From Burkholderiales bacterium (lineage in GTDB: Bacteria > Pseudomonadota > Gammaproteobacteria > Burkholderiales > JAEUOS01), in NCBI GenBank assembly GCA_947473125.1, contig CANJDH010000052.1, positions 1-32,782 of the forward strand: 32,782 nt of DNA, in the 5' to 3' direction. Made by a program: the position numbers and the translations under genes. A model generated the notes under the pieces. That model was given only the letters and a program-made list of their open reading frames with translations, had not been told where the DNA came from and ran no database searches. The stretch's first letter is position 1; every line of letters begins with the position of its first letter. Positions 25,451 to 32,782 of the stretch are shown here, one piece after another.

Positions 25451-25723
25451 CTATTGAGGCGGGGGAACGTAACCCATGGCCGCGTCGCCGCCGCCTTCGA
25501 ACAGAAACTTCTCGGCCTGTTCCATCAGGTATTTGCGCGCGCGCGGGTCTGCGCCTGACAAGCGGTTTTCGTTGATCAGCATGGTCTGGTGCTTGAGCCA
25601 CAGCGCCCACGCTTCCTTGGAGATGCCTTCCCAGACGCGCTTGCCCAGTTCACCCGGGTAGGGGGGGAAATCCATGCCTTCGCCTTCCTTGCCCAGTTTG
25701 ATGCAATTGACCATTCTTGCCAC
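25451..25723 (-). CDS. yggX: Probable Fe(2+)-trafficking / oxidative damage protection protein YggX
   Basis: YggX is a small cytosolic protein that protects iron-sulfur clusters from oxidative damage and may help handle ferrous iron. The 90 residues align along their whole length with the family: [19 protein letters not shown] has the conserved Cys7, then [30 protein letters not shown] and KFLFEGGG. The start is GTG at 25721-25723, supported by AGGAGA about 7 nt upstream and by alignment with the MSRTIFC start of E. coli YggX; the ATG three codons later is less likely. It starts 15 nt after the argA stop. Confidence 0.95.
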   Translation of the reverse strand: MARMVNCIKLGKEGEGMDFPPYPGELGKRVWEGISKEAWALWLKHQTMLINENRLSGADPRARKYLMEQAEKFLFEGGGDAAMGYVPPPQ

Positions 25724-25738
25724 GGTGATTCTCCTGAT

Positions 25739-27106
25739 TCAGATTTTCTTGAGAAAGATTTTCGACTGGCGCTGAAAGTTGTACAGCTTTTGCCGCGCCT
25801 CGGGCAGCTCGTCGAGCGAGCCTTCGACAAAGCCGTGTTCGATGAACCAGTGCGCCGTGCGCGTGGTCAGCACGAACAGGCGCTTGACACGCGCATTGCG
25901 CGCCAGGGTCTCGATGCGCGCCAGCAGTTGCTCGCCGTAATTGCGCCCCTGGTAGGTCGGGTCCACCACAAAGCAGGCCATCTCGGCCATGCCTTCCTTG
26001 CCGAACGGGTAGAGCGCGGCGCAGCCGGCGATTACGTTGTCGTGCTCGAGCACGCAAAACTGGCTGATCTCGGCCTCAAGCTTTTCGCGCCCGCGCCGCA
26101 CCAGCGTGCCGTCGGCTTCGAGCGGCTCGATCAGTTTCAACACGCCGCCGACGTCGTCGATGGTCGCTTCGCGCAGGGTTTCGAGCCCGGCCTCGGTGAT
26201 CATGCTGCCGGTGCCGCTGTAGGAGAACAGTTCCATCAGCAGGGCGCCGTCAACCGCGCGCGGAATCAAATGGGTGCGCGCCACACCGCCCTTGGAGGCG
26301 CGCACCGTGGCGTCGAGCGCGCGCATCGTATCCGGGCTCATGCCCGAGATGTCGGTCGACTGCGCCGCCGACTTGTAGAGCAGCTCGGCTTCGGCGGCCG
26401 ACAGTTCGCGTGAAATTTCGTGGGCGCGGGTGCGCTTGGTCTTGGGGCCCGGCAGCGGCGGCAGGCCGTCGGCGTCGATCATGAAAATCAGCTTCTCGGC
26501 ATCGAGCGCCACCGCGACGCTGGCCGCCACGTCTTCCATCGACAGGTTGAAGGCCTCGCCGGTGGGCGAGTAGCCGATCGGCGTCAGGCACACGATGTCG
26601 CCGTTATCGAGCACGTGGTGGATGGTCTGCGCATCGACATCGCGCACCGTGCCGGCGAACTGGAAGTCGATGCCGTCAATCACCCCTACCGGGCGCGCCG
26701 TGATCAGGCTGCCGCCCATCAGGCGCACGCCTTCGGACTGCGCCATCGGCGTGTTCGGCAGACCGAACGAAAAGCGCTGCTCGAATTCGATACGCAGGCG
26801 GCCCACCGCCTCCTTGACGCAATCCATCACGTTCGACGGTGTGATGCGCACCCCGTGCGAGAAGGTGCTGGTCAGGCCGCGCGCCGCCAGCGCCGCGTCG
26901 ATCTGCGGACGCGAGCCGCACACGATCACCACGCGGATACCGAGGCTGGTGAGCAGGTTGATGTCCTGCACCACCGACTCGACCGCGCCTGAGGCGACCA
27001 GCTCGCCGCCGAACGCCACCACGAAGGTCTTGCCGCGAAACGCGTGGATCCACGGCGCTGCGGCGCGAAACCACGAAACGAAATTGGCAGGCTGGGACGG
27101 GCGCAT
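25739..27106 (-). CDS. argA: Amino-acid N-acetyltransferase (N-acetylglutamate synthase)
   Basis: ArgA makes N-acetylglutamate from glutamate and acetyl-CoA, the first step of arginine synthesis, and is usually feedback-inhibited by arginine. The 455-residue protein (E. coli 443) has an N-terminal amino-acid-kinase-like domain (about 20-290; FVVAFGGELVASG, VIVCGSRPQID, LTPIGYSPTGEAFNLSMEDVA) and a C-terminal GNAT domain (about 310-450; MACFVVDPTYQGRNYGEQLL with the acetyl-CoA loop, then LTTRTAHWFIEHGFVEG). The ATG is at 27104-27106. A TACAAT element (plus 27160-27165) upstream may be its -10 box. yggX follows 15 nt downstream. Identification is secure. Confidence 0.96.
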   Translation of the reverse strand: MRPSQPANFVSWFRAAAPWIHAFRGKTFVVAFGGELVASGAVESVVQDINLLTSLGIRVVIVCGSRPQIDAALAARGLTSTFSHGVRITPSNVMDCVKEAVGRLRIEFEQRFSFGLPNTPMAQSEGVRLMGGSLITARPVGVIDGIDFQFAGTVRDVDAQTIHHVLDNGDIVCLTPIGYSPTGEAFNLSMEDVAASVAVALDAEKLIFMIDADGLPPLPGPKTKRTRAHEISRELSAAEAELLYKSAAQSTDISGMSPDTMRALDATVRASKGGVARTHLIPRAVDGALLMELFSYSGTGSMITEAGLETLREATIDDVGGVLKLIEPLEADGTLVRRGREKLEAEISQFCVLEHDNVIAGCAALYPFGKEGMAEMACFVVDPTYQGRNYGEQLLARIETLARNARVKRLFVLTTRTAHWFIEHGFVEGSLDELPEARQKLYNFQRQSKIFLKKI

Positions 27107-27159
27107 GGGCGGGTTGTATGGGACGCGGATGACCGCTGGTCGACTCTAAGGTACGCGGA

Positions 27160-27165
27160 ATTGTA
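27160..27165 (-). promoter_or_regulatory. Putative -10 element of argA-yggX
   Basis: The minus strand reads GCTACAATTCC, containing TACAAT, about 54 bp upstream of the argA ATG in the 135-bp divergent spacer. At 16-17 bp further upstream there is only a weak -35 match (CTGATG). No clear ARG-box dyad is visible, so arginine repression cannot be claimed. Confidence 0.4.
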
Positions 27166-27205
27166 GCTTCAACTGCGGTAACATCAGCCAGTTTCTCCAA
27201 ACGCA

Positions 27206-27228
27206 GCGCGTACGCGCAACACGCGCAA
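27206..27228. promoter_or_regulatory. Candidate operator upstream of the DUF433/DUF5615 module
   Basis: A perfect 12-bp palindrome GCGCGTACGCGC (27206-27217) overlaps the first of two 8-bp direct repeats ACGCGCAA (27212-27219 and 27221-27228), spaced nearly one helical turn apart (9 bp). A strong ribosome site (AGGGAGG) follows, with the ATG at 27242. Toxin-antitoxin operons are commonly autorepressed at such upstream repeats; assignment as an operator is inference. Confidence 0.45.
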
Positions 27229-27241
27229 TCAGGGAGGCAGC

Positions 27242-27454
27242 ATGTCCGTAACTTCATCGATTGTGAAAAGCGATCCGGCCATCCTTGGGGGAACACCCTG
27301 TTTTGCCGGTACGCGCGTGCCGATCAAGACATTGTTCGACTACATCGAGGGTGGCGACACCATCGATACCTTTCTCGATCAGTTTCCCTCGGTGCGCCGC
27401 GAACAGGCGGTACAACTTCTGGAAGACAGCCAGCGCGCCTTGCTCGCTGCATGA
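27242..27454 (+). CDS. DUF433-domain protein, probable antitoxin
   Basis: This 70-residue protein matches the DUF433 family: IVKSDPAILGGTPCFAGTRVPIKTLFDYI is the classic opening (P-x-I-x-G-G-x-P-x-x-x-G-T-R-V-P), followed by a helical region ending VRREQAVQLLEDSQRALLAA. DUF433 proteins contain a helix-turn-helix-like fold and commonly sit directly before a PIN-like DUF5615 gene, the pair being regarded as a toxin-antitoxin system. Here the downstream gene starts inside this gene's stop codon (ATGA). The ATG has a strong AGGGAGG ribosome site 4 nt upstream. The protein appears full length. Confidence 0.88.
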   Translation: MSVTSSIVKSDPAILGGTPCFAGTRVPIKTLFDYIEGGDTIDTFLDQFPSVRREQAVQLLEDSQRALLAA

Positions 27455-27762
27455 AAGTCCTGCTCGACGAATCCGTGCCCAAGGCACTGGGTTTTGAATT
27501 GGAAGGGCATTTCGTTCGCACGGTTCAGGTGATGGGTTGGTCCGGTCTGTCGAATGGACGCTTGCTGGCCGTGATGGATGAGAGTGCATTCGAAGTTCTC
27601 GTCACCTGCGACCAGAATATCGAGTATCAGCAAAGCGCCGCGTTGCCGGTCGCGCTGATTGTATTGATTGCTCCCGATAACCGGGTTCCGACGATTTTGA
27701 ATCTGGCGCCAGCTGCGCGAAGCGCTGGGGTCGATCCAGCGAGGCAGGATAGTCAAAATTAA
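27451..27762 (+). pseudogene. DUF5615 PIN-like toxin, probably frameshifted near the 3' end
   Basis: The 103-residue reading frame starts MKVLLDESVPKAL, the DUF5615 opening with acidic Asp6-Glu7, then VRTVQVMGWSGLSNGRLL, an acidic pair at 43-44 and VTCDQNIEYQQ (Asp54), all typical of these PIN-like putative nucleases. After about residue 86 the in-frame tail (PAARSAGVDPARQDSQN) no longer resembles the family. Read from 27710 in the +1 frame, however, the DNA encodes QLREALGSIQRGRIVKINR and stops at 27767-27769, which looks like the normal family C-terminus (REAL-x-x-I-x-x-G-x-x-V-x-I). A one-base insertion or two-base deletion around 27701-27711 is the simplest explanation. The ATGA overlap with the DUF433 gene supports coexpression. 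Whether the truncated protein is active is unknown. Confidence 0.75.
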
Positions 27763-27833
27763 CCGATGAATCGAGCGGTACCAAAAGACGCAATGAAATT
27801 GAATCACGGCGAAAGCGGGTTGTCAGCGCACAT

Positions 27834-30800
27834 GTGAGGCGCGATGTGGCCGATGCTGGGGGAGTGCGAACGCACTGCTACACTCGCCGCCTTCCCTCGT
27901 TCACGCTGACCCGCGCCTTGCCCCTTTTGTCACCCGACGTCCTGGCCGCACGCCGCGCACGCCTGCCGCGCATCGACTATCCGGAAGAACTGCCGGTCTC
28001 GGGCAAGCGCGCCGAGATCGCCGCTGCCTTCAACGCGCACCAGGTCATCATCGTCTGCGGCGAGACCGGCTCGGGCAAGACCACCCAGTTGCCGAAAATC
28101 TGCCTTGAAGCGGGGCGCGGCATCGCCGGGCTGATCGGCCACACCCAGCCGCGCCGCATTGCCGCGCGCGCCACCGCCGCGCGCATCGCGCAGGAGCTGC
28201 GCAGCGAGCTGGGCGCAGCGGTGGGCTACAAGATCCGCTTTACCGAAAAGGTCAGCCGCGACGCCTACATCAAGCTCATGACCGACGGCATCCTGCTCGC
28301 CGAGACCCAGGGCGACCCGCTGCTGTCCGCCTACGACACCATCATCATCGACGAAGCGCACGAGCGCTCGTTGAATATCGATTTCCTGTTGGGCTACCTG
28401 CGCCAGTTGTGCCCGAAGCGCCCCGACCTGAAGATCATCATCACCTCGGCCACCATCGACGCGCAGCGCTTTGCACGGCACTTCGCCGCCGACGGTGTGG
28501 CGGCGCCGGTGATCGAAGTCTCCGGGCGCCTGTATCCGGTCGAGATGCGCTATCGCCCATGGGGCGAGGCCGGCAGCGAGGCCGAAGACGAAGCCGATTC
28601 GATCATCGCCGCAGTCGACGAAGCGATCATCGCCGGCCCCGGCGACATCCTGATCTTTCTGCCGGGCGAGCGCGAGATTCGCGAAGCCGCCGAGGCCCTG
28701 CGCAAGCACCACTTCGCACGCGGCGGCGCGGCGCGGGGTTTTGTCTCGGTGCCGGACATCCTGCCGCTCTACGCGCGCCTGTCGGTGGCCGAACAGGAGC
28801 GCGTCTTCAAGCCTTCGGGCAACCAGCGCCGCATCGTGCTCGCCACCAACGTTGCCGAAACCTCGTTGACGGTGCCCGGCATCCGCTACGTGATCGATCC
28901 GGGCCAGGCGCGCGTCAAGCGCTACAGCTACCGCAACAAGGTCGAGCAGTTGCAGGTCGAAAAAATTTCGCAGGCGGCAGCCAACCAGCGCGCCGGGCGC
29001 TGCGGCCGCGTCGCCAGCGGTATCTGCATTCGCCTCTACGGCGAAGACGATTTCGCTGGCCGCCCGAAATTCACCGACCCGGAAATCCTGCGCTCCTCTC
29101 TGGCCGGCGTGATCCTGCGCATGAAGTCGCTGCATCTCACCCAAATCGAGGAGTTCCCCTTCATCGAGGCGCCGCCGCCCAAGGCCATCGCCGACGGCTA
29201 CCTGCTGCTGCAGGAACTCGGCGCGCTCGACGATGCCAACCAGCTCACGCGCATCGGCGAAGAGCTCGGGCGCCTGCCGCTCGACCCGCGCATCGGCCGC
29301 ATGATCCTCGCCGCGCGCGACCAGCATGCCCTCACCGAAGTGCTGATCATCGCTGCGGCGCTGTCGGTGCAGGACCCGCGCGACCGCCCGTCCGACAAGA
29401 AAGACGCAGCCGATCGTGCCCACGCCAAGTTCCAGATCGAGAAATCTGAATTCATGGGCTGGCTGCGCCTCTGGGCGTTTTTCAACGAAAGCCAGGATGA
29501 GTTGTCCCACAGAAAGCTGATAGGCGCATGCCGGGAACACTTTCTGTCGTTTAACCGCATGCGCGAATGGCGCGACATCCATTCGCAGTTGCACACCATC
29601 GTCGCCGAACACAAATGGCGCCTCAACGACAAGCCGGCCATTTTCGAGCAGATCCACCGCGCGCTGCTCGCCGGCCTGCTCGGCAACATCGGCATGAAGA
29701 GCGAGACCGATGCTTCCTTCACCGGGGCCGCATTTAATGGTGCAAGGGGCATCAAGTTCCACGCGCATCCGGGTTCGGCCCTGGTGAAAAAGGCCGGGCG
29801 CTGGGTGATGGCGGCCGAGCTGGTCGAGACCACGCGCCTCTACGCGCGCACCCTTGCCACCATCGAGCCGGCCTGGATTGAAGGTGTCGGCGGTCATCTG
29901 CTTAAAAAATTGCACACCGACCCGCACTGGGAAAAGGCGCGCGGGCAAGTGGCGGCATTCGAGCGCGGCGTGCTCTACGGCCTGCCGGTGTATACGCAAC
30001 GGCGCGTCGACTACGGCGCCATCGACGCGCGCCATGCACGCGAGATTTTCATTCGCACCGCGCTGGTCAATGGCGAGCTCGAGACGCGCGCACCGTTCTT
30101 TGTGCACAACCAGCGCCAGGTGCGCGAAATCGAGGAGCTCGAGCACAAGTCGCGCCGCCCCGACGTGCTGGTCGATGAGGAGTTGATCTTCGCGTTCTAC
30201 GACGCCCTCGTGCCGCCCGAGGTGTGCCACCTCAAGGGATTCGATGCCTGGCGCAACGAGGCTGAAAAGAAAGACCCGAAGCTGCTCTACCTCAAGCGCG
30301 CCGACCTGATGCGCCACGAAGCGGCCGGCATCACCACCGATATTTTCCCCAAGCAGCTCGCGTTGGGCGCGGGCGGCACCGAGTTTGCGCTGTCCTACCA
30401 TTTTGAGCCCGGCACCCCGCGCGACGGCGTGACCGCGACGGTACCGGTGGCGGCGCTGAACCAGATTGTCGACACCCGCACCGAGTGGCTGGTGCCGGGC
30501 ATGCGCCGCGAGAAGGTGCAGGCGCTGCTGAAATCACTGCCGCAGAAGATCCGCCGCCATTGCGTGCCGGTGCCGGACTTCGCCGCGCGCTTTTGCGCCG
30601 AGGTGCGCCAGACCGACGCGCCCCTGGCGCAGGCCCTCGCGCATTTCGTGCGCGAGCAGACCGGCGTCGCCGTACCGATCGAAACCTTTCGTGCCGACAC
30701 CTTGCCCGCGCACCTGGTGATGAATTTCAAGATCGTCGACGAGCACGGGCGCCAGCTCGACCTGTCGCGCAACCTCGCCGAGCTGCGTGCCGCGCACCGT

Positions 30801-31793
30801 GCCGACATCGAGGCGAGCTTCGAGCGCATGGCGAGCAAGGTCGCTGCCGGCGCCGGGGGCATCGGTGCTGCTCGCAACGGCGACGGCACTGGCTCTGTCG
30901 GCGCAGGCGCTGCCGGCAAGGCAGGGGCGGTAGGCGGCGGCCGCGTCCTCCACGCCAACTGCACCAACTGGGATTTCGGCGACCTCGAAGACATCGTCGA
31001 AGTCCATAACCTGATCGGCTACCCGGCCGTGGTCGACCACCAGACCTTTGTCAACGTCGAGCTGATCGATGCGCAAGGCGAGGCCGAGGCCGCGCATCGC
31101 AGGGGCCTGCTGCGAGTGCTGCAACTGCAGATGAAGGAACAGATCGCCGGCTTGAAGAAATCGCTGCCGGTGCGCCAGCTCGCCATGCAGTTTTTGCCGT
31201 TCGGCAGCGAAGCCGACCTGACCAACCAGCTGGTCGAGGCCGGCCTGGCACGCGCCTGCCTGGCCGACCCGCTGCCGCGCAAACAGGCCGAGTTCATGGC
31301 GCGCCGCGGCGACGCCAAGATCAAGCTTGGGCTGATCACCCAGGAGATCGCCGCGCTGCTCGGGCGCATCCTCGACGAGCTCTCGACGCTCAACAAAAAG
31401 CTTGCCGGCGCCAAGGCCTACCCGCAGGTGGTGCAGGACATCCAGAGCCAGGTGCAGCGCCTGCTGCCCAAGGATTTCATCATCGCCATGCCGTATGCGC
31501 AGCTGGCCCATGTGCCGCGCTACCTCAAGGCCGCCGTGGTGCGCCTCGACAAGCTGCGCACCGACCCGGCGCGCGATTCGCGGCTGGCAAGCGAATTCGC
31601 ACCGCTGATGCAAAATTACCTGAGAAAGCAGCAGGAGCACTTCAAGGCGCGCGTCAGCGATGCGCGCCTCGAGGAATTCCGCTGGCTGCTTGAAGAGCTG
31701 CGCGTATCCTTGTTCGCCCAGGAGCTCAAGACGCCGATGCCGGTGTCGATCAAGCGCCTGCAAAAGGCCTGGGACGCCTACCGCAACCTCTGA
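27834..31793 (+). CDS. hrpA: ATP-dependent RNA helicase HrpA
   Basis: HrpA is a large DEAH-box RNA helicase implicated in mRNA processing and ribosome rescue. The 1319-residue frame (E. coli 1300) contains motif I GETGSGKTTQ at 76-85, motif Ia TQPRRIAAR, DEAH (IIIDEAHERS), SAT (TSATID), motif V/VI (TNVAETSLTVPG, NQRAGRCGR), the HA2 and OB regions, and a long C-terminal DUF3418 domain ending LQKAWDAYRNL. Around residues 1001-1038 a Gly/Ala-rich linker interrupts the C-terminal domain. The true start is uncertain: there is no ATG, conserved sequence begins near residue 35, and GTG codons at 27834 and 27846 (the latter with GAGG six bases upstream) or 27864 are candidates. The gene follows the DUF433/DUF5615 pair at about 65 nt and precedes a CinA-like gene by 59 nt. 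Confidence 0.95.
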   Translation: MRRDVADAGGVRTHCYTRRLPSFTLTRALPLLSPDVLAARRARLPRIDYPEELPVSGKRAEIAAAFNAHQVIIVCGETGSGKTTQLPKICLEAGRGIAGLIGHTQPRRIAARATAARIAQELRSELGAAVGYKIRFTEKVSRDAYIKLMTDGILLAETQGDPLLSAYDTIIIDEAHERSLNIDFLLGYLRQLCPKRPDLKIIITSATIDAQRFARHFAADGVAAPVIEVSGRLYPVEMRYRPWGEAGSEAEDEADSIIAAVDEAIIAGPGDILIFLPGEREIREAAEALRKHHFARGGAARGFVSVPDILPLYARLSVAEQERVFKPSGNQRRIVLATNVAETSLTVPGIRYVIDPGQARVKRYSYRNKVEQLQVEKISQAAANQRAGRCGRVASGICIRLYGEDDFAGRPKFTDPEILRSSLAGVILRMKSLHLTQIEEFPFIEAPPPKAIADGYLLLQELGALDDANQLTRIGEELGRLPLDPRIGRMILAARDQHALTEVLIIAAALSVQDPRDRPSDKKDAADRAHAKFQIEKSEFMGWLRLWAFFNESQDELSHRKLIGACREHFLSFNRMREWRDIHSQLHTIVAEHKWRLNDKPAIFEQIHRALLAGLLGNIGMKSETDASFTGAAFNGARGIKFHAHPGSALVKKAGRWVMAAELVETTRLYARTLATIEPAWIEGVGGHLLKKLHTDPHWEKARGQVAAFERGVLYGLPVYTQRRVDYGAIDARHAREIFIRTALVNGELETRAPFFVHNQRQVREIEELEHKSRRPDVLVDEELIFAFYDALVPPEVCHLKGFDAWRNEAEKKDPKLLYLKRADLMRHEAAGITTDIFPKQLALGAGGTEFALSYHFEPGTPRDGVTATVPVAALNQIVDTRTEWLVPGMRREKVQALLKSLPQKIRRHCVPVPDFAARFCAEVRQTDAPLAQALAHFVREQTGVAVPIETFRADTLPAHLVMNFKIVDEHGRQLDLSRNLAELRAAHRADIEASFERMASKVAAGAGGIGAARNGDGTGSVGAGAAGKAGAVGGGRVLHANCTNWDFGDLEDIVEVHNLIGYPAVVDHQTFVNVELIDAQGEAEAAHRRGLLRVLQLQMKEQIAGLKKSLPVRQLAMQFLPFGSEADLTNQLVEAGLARACLADPLPRKQAEFMARRGDAKIKLGLITQEIAALLGRILDELSTLNKKLAGAKAYPQVVQDIQSQVQRLLPKDFIIAMPYAQLAHVPRYLKAAVVRLDKLRTDPARDSRLASEFAPLMQNYLRKQQEHFKARVSDARLEEFRWLLEELRVSLFAQELKTPMPVSIKRLQKAWDAYRNL

Positions 31794-31852
31794 CCCCCTT
31801 TACCGTTTCACGACGCCACCACGCTCCCACCAAAACACCATCGGACCCCACC

Positions 31853-32623
31853 ATGAAATACGGCCTCATCATCATCGGCGACGAAATCCTCTCCGGCAAA
31901 CGCGCCGACAAGCATATGGCCAAAGCCATCGACATACTGAAGGCGCGCGGTCTGAAGCTGTCGTGGGTTGAATACCTGGGCGATGACCCGGACTGGATTC
32001 GAGATACCTTCAAGCGCACCATGACCCTGGCGCAAAGCGGCGAGTGGTGCATCTTCTCCTGCGGCGGCATCGGCGCCACGCCCGACGACCACACCCGTGA
32101 CGCGGTCGGTGCGGCGCTGGGCCTGCCGATGGCGCTGCACCCCGAGGCCGCCGAGTTCATCCGCATCCGCTCCGCCGAGATGAAGCAGGAGGTTACGCCG
32201 CAGCGCCTTTTGATGGGCACCTTTCCCGAGGGCGCCGGCATTATCCCCAACCCCTACAACCGCATTGCCGGTTTTTCGATTGCGCACCACTGGTTTGTGC
32301 CGGGCTTCCCGGTGATGGCCTGGCCGATGATCGAATGGGTGCTCGACACCCATTACGTGCAGCACTTCAACCACGAGCCCTATCTCGAAAAATCGATTTA
32401 CGTGTTCGACCTCGGCGAGGGGCGCCTGATCGACGTGATGCGCGAAGTCGAGAAGAACCCGGCGCTCAAGAGCTTCAGCCTGCCCTCGGTCGGCAAGGAC
32501 GCGGCGACTCCGGGCCATGTGGAGCTCGGCGCCAAAGGCGAGCCGCACGCGGTCGAAGCCGCCCTGGACGTCTACAAAACCGAGGTAGAGAAGCTCGGCG
32601 GGCGCTGGTCCATGACGTTGTAA
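31853..32623 (+). CDS. CinA-N/MoaB-fold molybdopterin-binding domain protein
   Basis: This 256-residue protein has the MoCF-biosynthesis/molybdopterin-binding fold, as in the N-terminal half of CinA: MKYGLIIIGDEILSGKRADKH at the start (GDEILSG nucleotide/phosphate loop), then FSCGGIGATPDDHTRDAV, the GGxGxTxDD signature. VPGFPVMAWPMIEWV also fits COG1058 proteins. The C-terminal CinA deamidase domain is absent, so this is a stand-alone member. In the family, such domains have ADP-ribose pyrophosphatase activity or bind molybdopterin-like ligands; the role here is not known. The ATG at 31853 is preceded by a C-rich spacer without an obvious Shine-Dalgarno. It probably forms a transcription unit with hrpA. 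Confidence 0.85.
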   Translation: MKYGLIIIGDEILSGKRADKHMAKAIDILKARGLKLSWVEYLGDDPDWIRDTFKRTMTLAQSGEWCIFSCGGIGATPDDHTRDAVGAALGLPMALHPEAAEFIRIRSAEMKQEVTPQRLLMGTFPEGAGIIPNPYNRIAGFSIAHHWFVPGFPVMAWPMIEWVLDTHYVQHFNHEPYLEKSIYVFDLGEGRLIDVMREVEKNPALKSFSLPSVGKDAATPGHVELGAKGEPHAVEAALDVYKTEVEKLGGRWSMTL

Positions 32624-32782
32624 TAAATTAAGTCTGGCCAGTGGCGTCCGGTTAATTGTCGAACAGATTCAATTGGTTAGCGGGATCAGGTGAAATGCTT
32701 GTACGAGGATCGGGCGCAAAGGCGCATGAAAGCTCGAATTTCTCGAAAGTTGAGAGCGACAACATCTGTAGAAAAGTGTAGA
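32624..32782. other. Gene-free right end with lower GC content
   Basis: The last 159 bases contain no gene I can support. Base composition drops visibly relative to the rest of the window (AT-rich words such as TTAATTGTCGAA, ATTCAATTGG and TTTCTCGAAAG). A short frame from an ATG at 32725 stays open to the end but has no recognisable product. This may be a promoter region or the start of a foreign element lying outside the window. Confidence 0.4.

Noticed and set aside
27930-30401. Very long open frame (823 codons) on the minus strand opposite hrpA
   Set aside because: It is an antisense shadow typical of high-GC genes: composition is abnormal, no domain is recognisable, and the plus strand encodes an unmistakable HrpA.
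32725-32782. Short frame from an ATG at 32725 open to the window end
   Set aside because: About 19 codons with no recognisable sequence or convincing ribosome site; too little to call a gene.
1-32782. CRISPR arrays, insertion sequences, prophage or secondary-metabolite clusters
   Set aside because: No regularly spaced repeats, transposase or integrase motifs, phage structural genes or assembly-line enzymes were seen on either strand.

Overview
This window reads as a high-GC betaproteobacterial chromosome segment, most likely order Burkholderiales and possibly Oxalobacteraceae. The assignment rests on recognised protein families and gene order (dusB-fis-purH-ruvC; amgK/murU divergent from lptD-surA-pdxA; miaB-phoH-ybeY-corC-lnt; argA-yggX) and not on a database search. 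Almost all of it is core housekeeping DNA. No prophage, insertion sequence, CRISPR array or large accessory island is visible, and no stretch over 300 bases lacks a gene.

Layout, left to right. (1) 1-3204, minus strand: dusB-fis-purH-ruvC, tightly packed, behind a TATAAT -10 element at 3199-3204; ruvC runs off the left edge. (2) 3277-8570, minus strand: amgK-azlC-azlD-murU-pepP-ubiH, joined by overlaps or short gaps. It combines peptidoglycan-sugar recycling (amgK, murU), a branched-chain amino acid exporter pair inserted between them, proline aminopeptidase and ubiquinone hydroxylation. (3) 8757-13623, plus strand: lptD-surA-pdxA, for outer-membrane biogenesis and vitamin B6. (4) 13538-18879, minus strand: miaB-phoH-ybeY-corC-lnt, for tRNA modification, RNA maturation and lipoprotein acylation; lnt and pdxA overlap tail to tail by 86 bp. 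(5) 18941-19397, minus strand: a tRNA-Met(CAT) gene with a good promoter and, 23 nt downstream, a small secreted protein of unknown function. (6) 19669-24179, plus strand: a ketopantoate-reductase-family gene, a LysE/RhtB exporter, a second UbiH/UbiF-type hydroxylase, dsbC and rpiA. (7) 24196-27106, minus strand: argA, yggX and an aromatic-ring FAD monooxygenase. (8) 27242-27769, plus strand: a two-gene DUF433/DUF5615 toxin-antitoxin-like module, the only clearly accessory element; the toxin-like gene appears frameshifted near its 3' end. (9) 27834-32623, plus strand: hrpA and a CinA/MoaB-fold molybdopterin-binding protein. The last 159 bases are lower in GC and carry no supported gene.

Functional links worth noting: LptD here has only two cysteines, so only one disulfide is possible, and a DsbC isomerase is encoded in the same window. 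SurA, LptD and Lnt all serve the envelope. UbiH and the second hydroxylase may act at different ring positions in ubiquinone synthesis. I found no convincing undescribed large system. The best leads are the broken DUF433/DUF5615 module with its repeat-containing upstream region, the azlCD insertion in the amgK-murU operon, the repeated TTGA stop/start junctions, and the tRNA-plus-secreted-ORF arrangement.
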